Assembly: GCF_040530035.1 (NCBI RefSeq)
Contig: NZ_JBEWCD010000002.1
Span: 1,798,001 to 1,862,000, forward strand
Source of the DNA: Roseibium sp. HPY-6
GTDB lineage: Bacteria > Pseudomonadota > Alphaproteobacteria > Rhizobiales > Stappiaceae
DNA: 64,000 bases
Direction: 5' to 3'
Shown: positions 27,405-36,204 of the stretch, piece after piece
Position numbering within the stretch: position 1 is the first letter of the stretch
How the letters are laid out: every line of letters starts with the position of its first letter
Position numbers and translations under genes: made by a program
The notes under the pieces: generated by a model
Seen by the model: the letters and a program-made list of their open reading frames with translations, nothing else
Told to the model about the DNA's origin: nothing
Database searches by the model: none

Positions 27405-28243
27405 GCCGCCACCCTCGCTTCCGCGATCAACGCTCTGAGGTCATGAACAATGTCATTGAAGGCCGCTTCGTAGATCAGGTCGATTGATCGGGGCCGGGGG
27501 AAGGAGACTTCCCGCCGCTCGATAATTTTGCCTGGGCGTGCACTCATGACGAAAACGGTATCAGCAAGATAGACGGCCTCTCGAAGGTCGTGGGTCACGA
27601 GGATGACCGTGAAGCTTTTTTCTGCGTGCAGATCGCGCATCACCTGCCACAGTTCCTCACGCGTAAAGGCGTCGAGTGCACCAAAAGGCTCATCGAGCAT
27701 TAGAAGCGCCGGATCATGGATCAGGGCGCGGCACAGGTTGGCGCGTTGCTGCATCCCACCTGAGAGTTGCCAGGGGTATTTTTCGCCAAAGCCACCAAGG
27801 CCTACAAGCTTGAGCAATTCTTCTGCCTTTGCCGTGTAAGCCGCTTTTTCGCGCCGGAGGTTGGCGCGATGAGGCTGGACGATCTCCAGCGGCAGCATCA
27901 CGTTGGACAGCGTGCTGCGCCATGGCAGCATCGACGGGTTCTGAAAAGCCATGCCGGCGATGGACACCGGCCCTGACACTTCCTGCTGGGCAACCTCAAC
28001 TGTGCCTTCCTGCGGCGTAATCAATCCCGTCGCAAGTTTCATGAGTGTCGATTTTCCGCAGCCCGACGGGCCGACGACAGCTGCAAACTCGCCTTCCTGG
28101 ATACTCATGTCCAATCCGTCGAGTGCAAGGGTCGCATCGCCTGCCTGGCCGTAAGACAGACGTACGTTCCTAAGGTCTACAAATCCGGTCAAAGTCTGGT
28201 CCGAAACAGGGCTCCTGCGGCCATTTGGCGGCCGCAGGAGCAA
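27401..28243 (-). CDS. ABC transporter ATP-binding protein, SsuB/TauB type
   Basis: ATPase of the same importer. It has Walker A GPSGCGKST, signature LSGGMQQRANLCRAL, Walker B LLMLDEPFGALD and the H-loop VTHD. The 280-aa frame begins with a TTG at 28243, but its first 12 codons coincide with a strong hairpin (28211-28241), so true translation probably begins further in, perhaps at the TTG just before the TGFVDLRNVRL segment. The start is therefore unresolved. Confidence 0.88.
   Translation of the reverse strand: MLLRPPNGRRSPVSDQTLTGFVDLRNVRLSYGQAGDATLALDGLDMSIQEGEFAAVVGPSGCGKSTLMKLATGLITPQEGTVEVAQQEVSGPVSIAGMAFQNPSMLPWRSTLSNVMLPLEIVQPHRANLRREKAAYTAKAEELLKLVGLGGFGEKYPWQLSGGMQQRANLCRALIHDPALLMLDEPFGALDAFTREELWQVMRDLHAEKSFTVILVTHDLREAVYLADTVFVMSARPGKIIERREVSFPRPRSIDLIYEAAFNDIVHDLRALIAEARVAA
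28211..28241 (-). promoter_or_regulatory. Intercistronic hairpin between binding protein and ATPase genes
   Basis: Perfect 12-bp stem GCTCCTGCGGCC/GGCCGCAGGAGC with a 7-nt loop, 27 nt after the binding-protein stop. It lacks a strong U tract. It fits a partial terminator or 3'-end stabiliser that keeps the binding protein in excess over ATPase and permease. Confidence 0.6.
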
Positions 28244-28267
28244 TTGATTAAGGGTGAAGCGGAAGGA

Positions 28268-29278
28268 TTACCTGACCATCCGTTCTTCCTTCGGAGGCAG
28301 GTAGCTGCTGTCGAAGACTTTCTCCGGGCTCGGCGGCGTATCGCTCACGCCCATGGAGGTTTGCAGGTATTCCATGGACTTCGCCAGTTTCTCCATGTCG
28401 ATACCGCCAAAACCGTTTTCCTTGACAGCCGGTGTGGCAATGGAGCCTTCGACCGCCATTGTCAGTCGGTCGATTTCAACGGCTTCATCGAGAACTTCGT
28501 TCCTTTTCATGACAAAGGGAATGGCGGCAGCCGGGTCGGCGATCGCATCCAGGTAGCCCTTGGTGAGGGCTTTCACGAAGCCCTTGACCGCATCCGGGTT
28601 TTCGGCGGCAAAGTCCGTGTTGGCGATGACCACATTGCCGTAAAGATCAAGACCGTTTTCACCCATGAGAATGAGCGAAATATCGTCTTCAGGTACGCCT
28701 TGCGCCTTCAGGTTCAAAACGGAGGAGAACGAGAAGCCGAAGATCGCATCGACCTGGCCTTGCGCCAGCATGGGTTCGCGGACTGGAAAGCCTACATTCT
28801 CGATGGTGATACCGCTTGTGTCGAGCCCTGCCACATCGACGAAGGCCGGCCATTGTCCGAAGGCAGCGTCCGGGGGTGGTGCGCCCAATGTCTTGCCTTC
28901 AAGGGACTTGGGATCTTCCGTCACGCCCTGGCTTTTCCGGCCGATCACTGCGAAGGGCGGCGTTTCATAGGCCATCATGACGGCTTTGACTTTAAGATCC
29001 GGCTGTTCGTCCATCAGCTTGATCAGGGCGTTGATGTCGCCGAAGCCCATGTCGTAGGTTCCGGTCGCAACACGCGGCAGCGATTCGCGGGATCCGGCAC
29101 CACTGTCGATGGTTACGTTCAGACCCTCATCCTTGAAATAACCCTTGTCGAGAGCAATGAAAAAGGGTGCGGACGGACCTTCAAATTTCCAGTCCAGTGT
29201 GAATTTGATATCGGTCTCGGCATGGGCACTGCCAGCCGCGAACATCACTGCGAGTGCTAAGCCTCTCAAAAGACGCAT
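28268..29278 (-). CDS. ABC transporter substrate-binding protein, NMT1/ThiY type
   Basis: A 336-aa periplasmic binding protein with a Sec signal peptide (LLRGLALAVMFAAGSAHA). Its mature start TDIKFTLDWKFEGPSAPFFIALDKGYF follows the NMT1/THI5-like pattern that binds aromatic or sulfonate-type ligands and thiamine pyrimidine precursors. The start at 29278 has AGGGG upstream; the extension to 29332 would precede the signal peptide. No TPP riboswitch sequence is visible upstream, so a thiamine link is not supported. Ligand unknown. Confidence 0.88.
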   Translation of the reverse strand: MRLLRGLALAVMFAAGSAHAETDIKFTLDWKFEGPSAPFFIALDKGYFKDEGLNVTIDSGAGSRESLPRVATGTYDMGFGDINALIKLMDEQPDLKVKAVMMAYETPPFAVIGRKSQGVTEDPKSLEGKTLGAPPPDAAFGQWPAFVDVAGLDTSGITIENVGFPVREPMLAQGQVDAIFGFSFSSVLNLKAQGVPEDDISLILMGENGLDLYGNVVIANTDFAAENPDAVKGFVKALTKGYLDAIADPAAAIPFVMKRNEVLDEAVEIDRLTMAVEGSIATPAVKENGFGGIDMEKLAKSMEYLQTSMGVSDTPPSPEKVFDSSYLPPKEERMVR

Positions 29279-29652
29279 TGTAATCCCCTGTGGTTTGGTT
29301 CTTCCGCGAAAGTTTGAAATGTGCTTGCACAAAAATCAAGCAAGATATTGCAGTGCCTAGAATGCGATCATTCGATTGAACTTGCTCAAGGCAACTGCGA
29401 CGGGCAGGTGGTCGACGGAGCAACCAATGCATTTGCGCGTCGTGGCGCAACTCTTTGCCCGGAAATGGTCGCAGTTTTCATTTCAAACCCGAAGGTGACG
29501 GCTTAAAATATCTCCGTGGATCAAGATCCGGAAGGCTACCGGCTTGCCTTTGGAGGATCTGATAATGATAGGCACCGAGCGCCTTGTAAGGAAAATGGTG
29601 TTCCGGAATTGCTGACCTTGTAGGGATAAAGTGAAGGGATTGGCTCACATTG
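29279..29652. other. Divergent intergenic region
   Basis: 374 bp between the ABC importer and DUF2157 genes, AT-richer near 29300-29350. It should hold both promoters. No riboswitch consensus, repeat or RNA gene was seen. Confidence 0.4.
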
Positions 29653-31014
29653 ATGTTCGACTGGGCCTACAGGAAGAGACTGAAAGACGATCTGGAAGCA
29701 TGGGTCGCCAAGGGTTGGGTCACCTCATCCGGCGCTGCGTCCATCTTGCGGGAACAGGAAGAAGAGGACGGCCGGTCCAGATTGCCAATGGCATTGGCGG
29801 GCATCGGCATGGTTTGTGTTGCTCTTGCGCTCTTTGCGTTCATTGCCGCAAATTGGGCGGCAATCCCCAAGACAGCCAAGCTGATCGGCATTGCAGCGCT
29901 GCTAATCGCAAGCCACGCGGCCGCCGCCCGCATGGCTTTGAGAGGGAAAAAGGGCGCTGCGGATCTGCTGACCGGATTTGCGACCCTCGTGTTTTTGGGC
30001 GGAATGGCACTGGTCGGGCAGATTTTCCACTTGCCGGAAGACTGGGCTGGAGGCGCTTTTCTTGTTTGCCTCGGCGGATTGGCAGCTGCCTGGCTGACCG
30101 GTTCAAAGGCATCATTGACCGTTGCAGCGGTTGCAGCTGTTGTCTGGCAGTTCACCCGCGAAGGCCTTGGGCAGGCACCGCTTGTCGAGGACATCTTGGG
30201 TCTGTTGATGCTCGCAGCTGTTTTTGTTCATGCGATCATCTACCCGTCGCGCCTGTCGCGCTGGCTGGCAATCAGTCTTTTGTGGGTAACCTATGGCAGA
30301 TGGTTCGCGGAGACAGCGGAGATTGCTTCTGCCGGTGATGATTTTGGCGTGGCAATGGCGCTCGCAGGCGGCGGTGGACTTGCCGTGCTCATGCTCGTGC
30401 TCGACCCGATTGCCGATCTGTTCGTGAAGTGGTCCAGCAACCTGCCCAAGCGCAGTCATGGGCATTGGTTGATGGGAAGGTCTCTCCAGGACGCGGGGTT
30501 TTTGGTGCTGTGTACGCTCGTCGTTGTGGCGCTCGTGCTCGTTCCGGAAATCTCATCGGGTGTTGAGGCCGCAGGGATGCTCGCGCTTCCGGCCTTGATC
30601 CCTTTTTTACTTGCGGTGCTGCTGGTGACTTGCGGAGCCGTCCTTTCCTATAAGACCATAAAATCTCAAGGCTTCTTCGCGTCTGTCGGTTTTGCGCTTG
30701 TCGCTATCATACTGCCCATTGCAACGCTTAACGCGATCCTGTTAGCCGCAATAAGCATGGCTTCCCTCGTTGGTCTGTGCGCACTGGCGACCTGGTATAA
30801 CAACCGGTTCTGGATGTTATGTGCCTATCTCGGGCTGACCGCTGTTTCTCTTTGGCTCCTGCAAGTCACCATAGGGTCTCTTCTCGGCCAGTCCGTCTTT
30901 TTCCTGGTTGCGGGTGTGCTGCTGCTTGCTGTTGCAATCTGGCTCGCGCGTCTCATTGCGAAATCGAACCGTACGACTGGACCCGGGTCTGAAGCGCAGG
31001 AGACTGCCCAATGA
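29653..31014 (+). CDS. DUF2157 multi-pass membrane protein
   Basis: A 453-aa protein. A soluble N-terminal segment of about 45 residues (RLKDDLEAWVAKGWVT, typical of DUF2157) is followed by about 12 hydrophobic helices. The function of the family is not established. Its stop overlaps the start of the GDYXXLXY gene by 4 nt; the two families are commonly found together, so they probably form one membrane complex. The ATG at 29653 directly follows an in-frame TTG. Confidence 0.8.
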   Translation: MFDWAYRKRLKDDLEAWVAKGWVTSSGAASILREQEEEDGRSRLPMALAGIGMVCVALALFAFIAANWAAIPKTAKLIGIAALLIASHAAAARMALRGKKGAADLLTGFATLVFLGGMALVGQIFHLPEDWAGGAFLVCLGGLAAAWLTGSKASLTVAAVAAVVWQFTREGLGQAPLVEDILGLLMLAAVFVHAIIYPSRLSRWLAISLLWVTYGRWFAETAEIASAGDDFGVAMALAGGGGLAVLMLVLDPIADLFVKWSSNLPKRSHGHWLMGRSLQDAGFLVLCTLVVVALVLVPEISSGVEAAGMLALPALIPFLLAVLLVTCGAVLSYKTIKSQGFFASVGFALVAIILPIATLNAILLAAISMASLVGLCALATWYNNRFWMLCAYLGLTAVSLWLLQVTIGSLLGQSVFFLVAGVLLLAVAIWLARLIAKSNRTTGPGSEAQETAQ

Positions 31015-31586
31015 GCGCGGAAACAGCGGTTCCTGGCGAGGTTACAAAACTCATCTTCCGGTCCCCTTTGGTGCGCTGGGGGCTTCTTGCGCTGATACAG
31101 CTGGCACTGATTTCGCTACCGCTTGTTGATCGACTGCAAGTTCAGTTCTCGGGCGAAACAGAGCGGCTCGCGCTTGATCCCGTGGATCCGCGGGATCTCC
31201 TTCGCGGTGACTATGTCATTATCAATCTTGCGATTTCTCGTCTTTCAAAGGATCTGCCGGGTGCAGACACGGTTCAGCCGGGAGACTCGGTGTTCGTCGG
31301 TCTTCGAAGCGAAACACCTGCCGCGCAGCCCACAAAAATCTCAAGGCAGCCCGCAGAGGCCGGCACGATGGCGATGAAGGGCTTTGTTCTGTCTGTGACG
31401 GACCGCGACATCCGCATTGATTACGGGATCGACGCCTTTTTCGTTCCGGAAGGCGAGGGCAAGGTCATTGAAACGCTGGACACCGATCGCATGCTTCTTG
31501 AGGTTGCGATTACAGATGATGGCCGCTCCCTGCCTTTGACGCTTTTGGTGGATGGTAAAGCGTTCAGATCTGACGGGACTTTTTGA
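31011..31586 (+). CDS. GDYXXLXY-family membrane-anchored protein
   Basis: A 191-aa protein with one N-terminal membrane helix (WGLLALIQLALISLPLV) and a soluble, probably periplasmic domain. The family motif appears as LRGDYVIINLAI near residues 64-75, after LALDPVDPRDL. It is translationally coupled to DUF2157 (ATGA overlap) and overlaps the next frame at its own stop. The role is unknown; it is a partner of DUF2157. Confidence 0.8.
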   Translation: MSAETAVPGEVTKLIFRSPLVRWGLLALIQLALISLPLVDRLQVQFSGETERLALDPVDPRDLLRGDYVIINLAISRLSKDLPGADTVQPGDSVFVGLRSETPAAQPTKISRQPAEAGTMAMKGFVLSVTDRDIRIDYGIDAFFVPEGEGKVIETLDTDRMLLEVAITDDGRSLPLTLLVDGKAFRSDGTF

Positions 31587-31675
31587 CGCCGGCAGCCTCT
31601 GCGGTTATGAGCGCGCTATCGATCGGGAAACGAACCGATCAACCTCGCCACCTTTCGGGGATCACGGAGCCGATT

Positions 31676-32752
31676 TTGAGTTCACGTCAACTTACATCTG
31701 ACCCTGCGCTTGAGACGCTGATGCTGCCTTTGGAAACGGAAGCAATCGAGCTTGAGCCAGCTGCGAGAGTGTTGTTCCTGCGGGCGCGTGCAGGCCATGC
31801 ATTGGCTGCCATAAGTGATCAAATGCTGGTTTGCGTGCAGAGCTTTGCACCTGACAGGGATGCCCTTCAAAAATCCCGTTTCAACGTTGTTGCCGAGACA
31901 CCGGAAGACAATTTTGATGCCGCGTTCGTCCTGCCGGGGCGCCAAAGACAGGAGTCGCGCGCCCAGCTCGCCGCTGCTGCCGCGAAGCTGCGCGAAGGTG
32001 GTATCCTCGTTGCCTGTGCGCCGAACGCGGAAGGAGCCAAATCGCTCGAAAAGGATCTGTCCGATCTTTTGGGCGGCAGTCAGAAGCTCATCAAAAACAA
32101 GTGCCGCGTTGTTTGGGAAGCCATCCGGTCAACCGCTGTAGACGCGGCCCTTCTGGAAGAATGGAGCCGTCTTGACGCACCCAGGAAGGTGCTGGACGGG
32201 GCCTATGTCAGCCGGCCCGGGGTTTTTGCCTGGGACCGCATTGATCCGGCATCGAAGCTATTGGGTGACCTGTTGCCGGATACGCTGAAAGGCAAGGGGG
32301 CCGACCTGGGTGCCGGGTTCGGTTATCTGGCCAGAACGGTTCTTGAAAAAGCGCCAAAGGTAGCGGGCATGGATCTTTACGAAGCGGAGAAACGGGCCCT
32401 GGATCTCGCAGAGGAAAACCTCAAAGTCTTCAAAGGCAAAAGGTCGATGCACGGGATCTGGTGCGACGTCACAAGGGGCATTGAAGGTCCCTACGACTTC
32501 ATCATTTCAAATCCTCCCTTCCATCAGGCTGGAAAGGCGGACCGTGCGGATGTCGGCCAGGGATTTATCAGGGCGGCGGCGGCTGGTTTGCGTCCGGGGG
32601 GAGAGTTTTACATGGTCGCCAATCGGCATCTGCCTTACGAGAAGACACTGGTGGAAGTCTTTGCCAGCGTGACGCAGTTGGCGGACGAGGGCGGCTACAA
32701 GGTCATTCGTGCGACCAAGGGCAAAGGGGCACACCGCAATGCGTCTCGTTAA
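31676..32752 (+). CDS. rsmC: RsmC-type 16S rRNA (guanine-N2) methyltransferase
   Basis: A 358-aa class I methyltransferase with the two-domain RsmC/RlmG build. The C-terminal catalytic domain has the motif I-like GADLGAGFGYLARTVL and the N-methyltransferase motif SNPPFHQAG (NPPF), typical of exocyclic-amine guanine methylation. The start is uncertain. A TTG at 31676 has GGAG 6 nt upstream and fits the homologous N-terminus; earlier options are ATG 31607 and a TTG at 31583 that overlaps the previous stop. It overlaps the rsuA-type gene by 14 nt, making an rRNA-modification pair. Confidence 0.8.
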   Translation: MSSRQLTSDPALETLMLPLETEAIELEPAARVLFLRARAGHALAAISDQMLVCVQSFAPDRDALQKSRFNVVAETPEDNFDAAFVLPGRQRQESRAQLAAAAAKLREGGILVACAPNAEGAKSLEKDLSDLLGGSQKLIKNKCRVVWEAIRSTAVDAALLEEWSRLDAPRKVLDGAYVSRPGVFAWDRIDPASKLLGDLLPDTLKGKGADLGAGFGYLARTVLEKAPKVAGMDLYEAEKRALDLAEENLKVFKGKRSMHGIWCDVTRGIEGPYDFIISNPPFHQAGKADRADVGQGFIRAAAAGLRPGGEFYMVANRHLPYEKTLVEVFASVTQLADEGGYKVIRATKGKGAHRNASR

Positions 32753-33437
32753 GCTTCTCGCCAATCTCGGTTACGGCAGCCGCAAGGAAATGCAGATAGC
32801 GATCCGCAATGGCTGGGTCACTGATGCGAACGGCAACCGGTTGAAAGCAGACAGCAAGACCGCACATGCGGAGATCCTGTTCGACGATCAGCCGCTCGAC
32901 CCGGCGCAGGGCGTTGTTCTTCTGATGAACAAACCGCTTGGCTATACATGTTCTGCCAAGGATCAGGGCCGCCTCGTCTACGACCTCCTGCCTGATCGTT
33001 TTCGCGTTCGCAAACCGGCCCTTTCGACGATCGGCCGCCTGGACAAGGAAACGTCCGGCCTGCTGCTCTTCACCGATGACGGCACGTTTCTGCACCGCGT
33101 GATCTCACCGAAGTCGGATGTTCCCAAGGTCTATGAGGTCGCGTTGGACCGGCCTCTGAACGGAAGTGAGGCAACCCTCTTTGCCTCCGGTGAGATGATG
33201 CTGGAGAGCGAGGACAAACCGCTCAAACCGGCAGGGTTTGAGGTCATTGATGAAAATAGTGCGCGCCTGACCCTTCATGAAGGCCGCTACCATCAGGTCC
33301 GCCGCATGTTCGCGGCCACCGGCAATCATGTGACGGAACTCAAGCGAAGCCAGGTTGGTGCTTTGGGGCTGGACGGCGTCGGCGAGGGCGAGTGGAAAGT
33401 TCTTTCTGACGCTGAAAAGTCGCTGATCTTTCAATGA
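32739..33437 (+). CDS. rsuA: RsuA-family 16S rRNA pseudouridine synthase
   Basis: A 232-aa enzyme with an N-terminal S4 RNA-binding domain (LVKLLANLGYGSRKEMQ) and the RsuA/RluB catalytic motif GRLDKETSGLLLFTDDG, whose Asp is the nucleophile, plus LHEGRYHQVRRMFAATG near the C-terminus. It converts a uridine of small-subunit rRNA to pseudouridine; the exact position is not provable here. The start at 32739 fits the S4 domain; the frame upstream to 32709 is inside rsmC. Confidence 0.88.
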   Translation: MRLVKLLANLGYGSRKEMQIAIRNGWVTDANGNRLKADSKTAHAEILFDDQPLDPAQGVVLLMNKPLGYTCSAKDQGRLVYDLLPDRFRVRKPALSTIGRLDKETSGLLLFTDDGTFLHRVISPKSDVPKVYEVALDRPLNGSEATLFASGEMMLESEDKPLKPAGFEVIDENSARLTLHEGRYHQVRRMFAATGNHVTELKRSQVGALGLDGVGEGEWKVLSDAEKSLIFQ

Positions 33438-33450
33438 AGCCGGAATGAAC

Positions 33451-33481
33451 CAAAACGCCCGGCAGAAATCAGTGCCGGGCG
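33451..33481 (-). terminator. Terminator of the HdeD-type gene
   Basis: 9-bp stem CGCCCGGCA/TGCCGGGCG (33456-33464, 33473-33481). On the minus strand it runs into TTTTGG, 37 bp beyond the HdeD-type stop. It also lies between convergent genes and may act on both. Confidence 0.7.
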
Positions 33482-33517
33482 ACAGCGCGTATTAGCGAAG
33501 TCGTGACTGCTCGCCAG

Positions 33518-34081
33518 TCAGCCTTTGGACGCGCGCGCCGCAAGGGCGATTGCAATGTAGCTCCAGCCGTTGACGAGAACCGAAACACCGGCAATCAGAC
33601 CAAGCGCCCAGGACGCCGATCCGGGCAGATCCATCCAGATCATGATCCCGGCAGCGAGTGAAACCACTCCGGCGATGAGTACCCACACCCAGCCTTCATG
33701 CGGCTTGAGCTTGAAGGCAAGCAGGATCTGGCTGATGCCCTGTGCAGCGAAGATGGCCGCCAGGAGCAAAGTCAGCGTGAAAGCGCCTACGATGGGGTTC
33801 ACATAAATCAGGATGCCACCGATCACGGCAACGATCCCGGTGATCAGGTTCCACAGGAAACTGGAGGTCCCCTTCGTCTTGAAGGCATTGTAGATCTGGA
33901 CGAGACCACCGATGAACAGAACGGCCGCGATCAGAATCGTTACGGCGATGGATGTTGCAAGAGGTGCGGCGATGAGGATGATACCTCCAATCACCAGCGC
34001 GACGCCGAGGGCCAGAAACCAGCCCCAGTTCTCCTGGATTTTCGCCTTCATGTCTTCCACAGCCTGAAGCGCATCTGCCAT
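33518..34081 (-). CDS. HdeD-family inner-membrane protein
   Basis: A 187-aa protein with six predicted membrane helices in the DUF308/HdeD arrangement (WFLALGVALVIGGIILI, then repeated GG-containing helix pairs). HdeD proteins are linked to acid or envelope stress in enterobacteria; the role here is inferred. An excellent Shine-Dalgarno (GAGGAGGT) fixes the start at 34081. It is divergent from the MarR gene, which may regulate it. Confidence 0.85.
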   Translation of the reverse strand: MADALQAVEDMKAKIQENWGWFLALGVALVIGGIILIAAPLATSIAVTILIAAVLFIGGLVQIYNAFKTKGTSSFLWNLITGIVAVIGGILIYVNPIVGAFTLTLLLAAIFAAQGISQILLAFKLKPHEGWVWVLIAGVVSLAAGIMIWMDLPGSASWALGLIAGVSVLVNGWSYIAIALAARASKG

Positions 34082-34198
34082 TTTGACCTCCTCACGTTCC
34101 GGTTGCTTCGGCACCGTAACCGCTTCGCGCAAAATCGCAAAATATTGATGACATTTCGTAAGGTTAGCTGCGAAACAGCAGTTATCTTGACAAGTGAT

Positions 34199-34212
34199 GT
34201 GTATATGCACAC
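34199..34212. promoter_or_regulatory. Dyad upstream of the MarR gene
   Basis: GTGTATATGCACAC has 4-bp inverted arms (GTGT/ACAC) around an AT-rich centre, 11 bp before the MarR start and in the MarR/HdeD divergent region. It is a possible MarR operator. Confidence 0.3.
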
Positions 34213-34222
34213 AAAGGGAATT

Positions 34223-34642
34223 ATGGAAGAAGACGATTTTTCACTGTGCGTGCTCAACAACGCACGAAAGGCCGCACGCGCCGTGAGCCGCCATTATGAT
34301 CGCCTTGCCCGCCCGATCGGAATGACCGCCGGGCAGTTTTCCGTGCTTGTCGCCATACGCCAGGCTCGAAACGCGAGCACGAGCGAACTTGCCGGTCGGC
34401 TGTCCATGGACCGGACAACACTGGTCCGTAACATCGCGCTGGTGGAACGCAAAGGCCTTGTCGTTTCGGCACAGGCGCGAGACGCAAGAAGCAAGCGATA
34501 CGCTTTGACCGGAGAGGGCGAAGCTCTTCTGGAGAAGGCGTTGCCGCTTTGGCGGAAGGCGCAAAACGACGTTGAGACACATCTGGGTAGTGAAGAGTTT
34601 TTGAAAACAATCAACGCGTTACAAAGACTTTCGAAACTTTGA
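34223..34642 (+). CDS. MarR-family transcriptional regulator
   Basis: A 139-aa winged-helix regulator with the MarR core: TAGQFSVLVAIRQ, STSELAGRLSMDRTTLVRNI (recognition helix) and the wing RDARSKRYALTGEG. The start at 34223 has AAGGG upstream; an earlier ATG at 34205 lies inside the upstream dyad. It is divergent from the HdeD gene. Ligand unknown. Confidence 0.88.
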   Translation: MEEDDFSLCVLNNARKAARAVSRHYDRLARPIGMTAGQFSVLVAIRQARNASTSELAGRLSMDRTTLVRNIALVERKGLVVSAQARDARSKRYALTGEGEALLEKALPLWRKAQNDVETHLGSEEFLKTINALQRLSKL

Positions 34643-34739
34643 AACAGGCGACTTGAATCAACTTCTCAAGCGCCTTGAGCACCGCTTGAACACGAAATTC
34701 GTGACAGGGCAAAACTGGCAATAGCAAAATGAGGACAAT

Positions 34740-36002
34740 ATGCGTCGGGTAGTCGTAACAGGAATGGGAATTGTCTCACCGGTGGGAACAGGGCTTGATG
34801 CATTTTGGAACCGTGTGACGGCGGGCGCAAACGGTATTCGCCGGATAAGCCATTTCGATCCGAGCGACCTTGCCTGCCAGATCGCTGGCGAAGTGCCTTC
34901 CAAGGACGAAGACGAGCACGGCTTTGATGTCGACGCGGTTATGGAGCCGCGCGAGCAAAGACGCTCGGACCGGTTCATCCATTTCGCGATGGCAGCAGCA
35001 CAGGAAGCCCTCGCGCGATCCGGCTGGGCGCCGGAAACAGATGAACAAAAGGAACGCACCGGTACGATCATCGCGACCGGTGTCGGGGGCTTCCCCGCGA
35101 TGACCGCAGGTACCCGTCTAGTTGACGAAAAGGGACCGCGCCGGGCGTCACCTTTTCTGGTGCCATCGTTTCTCGCAAATCTTGCCGCTGGTCAGGTGTC
35201 GATCCGCTTCGGCCTGAAAGGTCCCATCGGCGCACCGGTCACAGCCTGTGCCGCCAGCCTTCAGGCTCTGGGCGATGCCACCAGGCTGATCCGCAGCGGC
35301 GAAGCCGATGTCATGGTGGCGGGCGGCACCGAGGCCTGTATCGACAAGGTTTCTTACGCCGGCTTTTGTGCGGCAAAGGCCATGTCGTCTAAACGCAATG
35401 ACGACCCTGCGCATGCATCGCGCCCGTTCGATCAGGATCGCGACGGCTTCATCATGGGCGAAGGCTCAGGCATTCTCGTTCTGGAGGAAATGGAGCACGC
35501 GAAGGCACGCGGAGCTAACATTCTAGCGGAACTCAAGGGCTATGGAACGACGGCCGATGCATTTCACGTCACCGCTTCTTCGCCCGATGGAGAAGGTGGA
35601 TTGCGGGCCATGCGTCACGCCTTGTCATCCGCTGACCTGACACCGGCCGATATCGGTTACGTCAATGCGCATTCCACCTCGACCCCGGTGGGCGATGCCG
35701 CCGAAATCGCTGCGCTGACGAGGCTGTTTGAGGGAAGGGGCAAGGATCTGGCGGTTTCCTCATCTAAATCGATGTTCGGACATCTCCTGGGTGCAGCAGG
35801 GGCTGTCGAAGCGGTGGCCTGCGTCATGGCGCTGACGAGCGGGCAGCTTCCGCCCTCCCGCAATCTCGAAGCGCCCGACGAGGCCATGACAAGGTTCGAG
35901 ATGGTTCCCGGCAAGTCAATCGACCGGCAGGTCGACCACGTCCTTACAAACGGCTTCGGCTTTGGCGGCGTGAACGCCAGCGCAGTCTTTTCACGCGTAT
36001 AG
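34740..36002 (+). CDS. Beta-ketoacyl-ACP synthase II paralogue (FabF-like)
   Basis: A 420-aa condensing enzyme that elongates acyl-ACP. The catalytic triad is C170 (VTACAASLQA), H311 (NAHSTSTPVGD) and H348 (SMFGHLLGAAG). Two otherwise constant motifs are altered (TACAA where TACAT is usual, NAHST where NAHGT is usual), suggesting a specialised paralogue rather than the housekeeping FabF. It stands alone, with no acpP or fabG next to it. GAGGA precedes the ATG. A long-loop hairpin follows. Confidence 0.87.
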   Translation: MRRVVVTGMGIVSPVGTGLDAFWNRVTAGANGIRRISHFDPSDLACQIAGEVPSKDEDEHGFDVDAVMEPREQRRSDRFIHFAMAAAQEALARSGWAPETDEQKERTGTIIATGVGGFPAMTAGTRLVDEKGPRRASPFLVPSFLANLAAGQVSIRFGLKGPIGAPVTACAASLQALGDATRLIRSGEADVMVAGGTEACIDKVSYAGFCAAKAMSSKRNDDPAHASRPFDQDRDGFIMGEGSGILVLEEMEHAKARGANILAELKGYGTTADAFHVTASSPDGEGGLRAMRHALSSADLTPADIGYVNAHSTSTPVGDAAEIAALTRLFEGRGKDLAVSSSKSMFGHLLGAAGAVEAVACVMALTSGQLPPSRNLEAPDEAMTRFEMVPGKSIDRQVDHVLTNGFGFGGVNASAVFSRV

Positions 36003-36030
36003 GGCTCTCGCTGTCTCTGATTGAATGAGT

Positions 36031-36080
36031 GCACCTGCCTGATCCTCAGACGTGTTCATGGGGCCGTGGCAGGTGCGTTT
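36031..36080 (+). terminator. Possible terminator after the FabF-like gene
   Basis: 9-bp stem GCACCTGCC/GGCAGGTGC (36031-36039, 36068-36076) with a long 28-nt loop, followed by GTTT. Weak because of the loop length and short T run. Confidence 0.35.
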
Positions 36081-36204
36081 CACGTGCATTGCTTCGGCCA
36101 TATTCGGGTAACGTCAAAGTCTTGCCCGCAACCTTCGGCTTTCCCGGGATCTTGATGCCTAAGAATTCCCTCGAGTTTCCCTGGCGCTATCCTGGTGAGA
36201 TCTA

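Noticed and set aside
29279..29652. Possible TPP riboswitch before the NMT1-type importer
   Set aside because: The conserved CTGAGA and the later ACC-TGA-type element of the thi-box were not found on the minus strand upstream of the binding protein.
33698..34642. A 314-codon version of the MarR gene
   Set aside because: The first 175 codons run antisense through the HdeD gene and carry no homology. The MarR fold starts at 34223.
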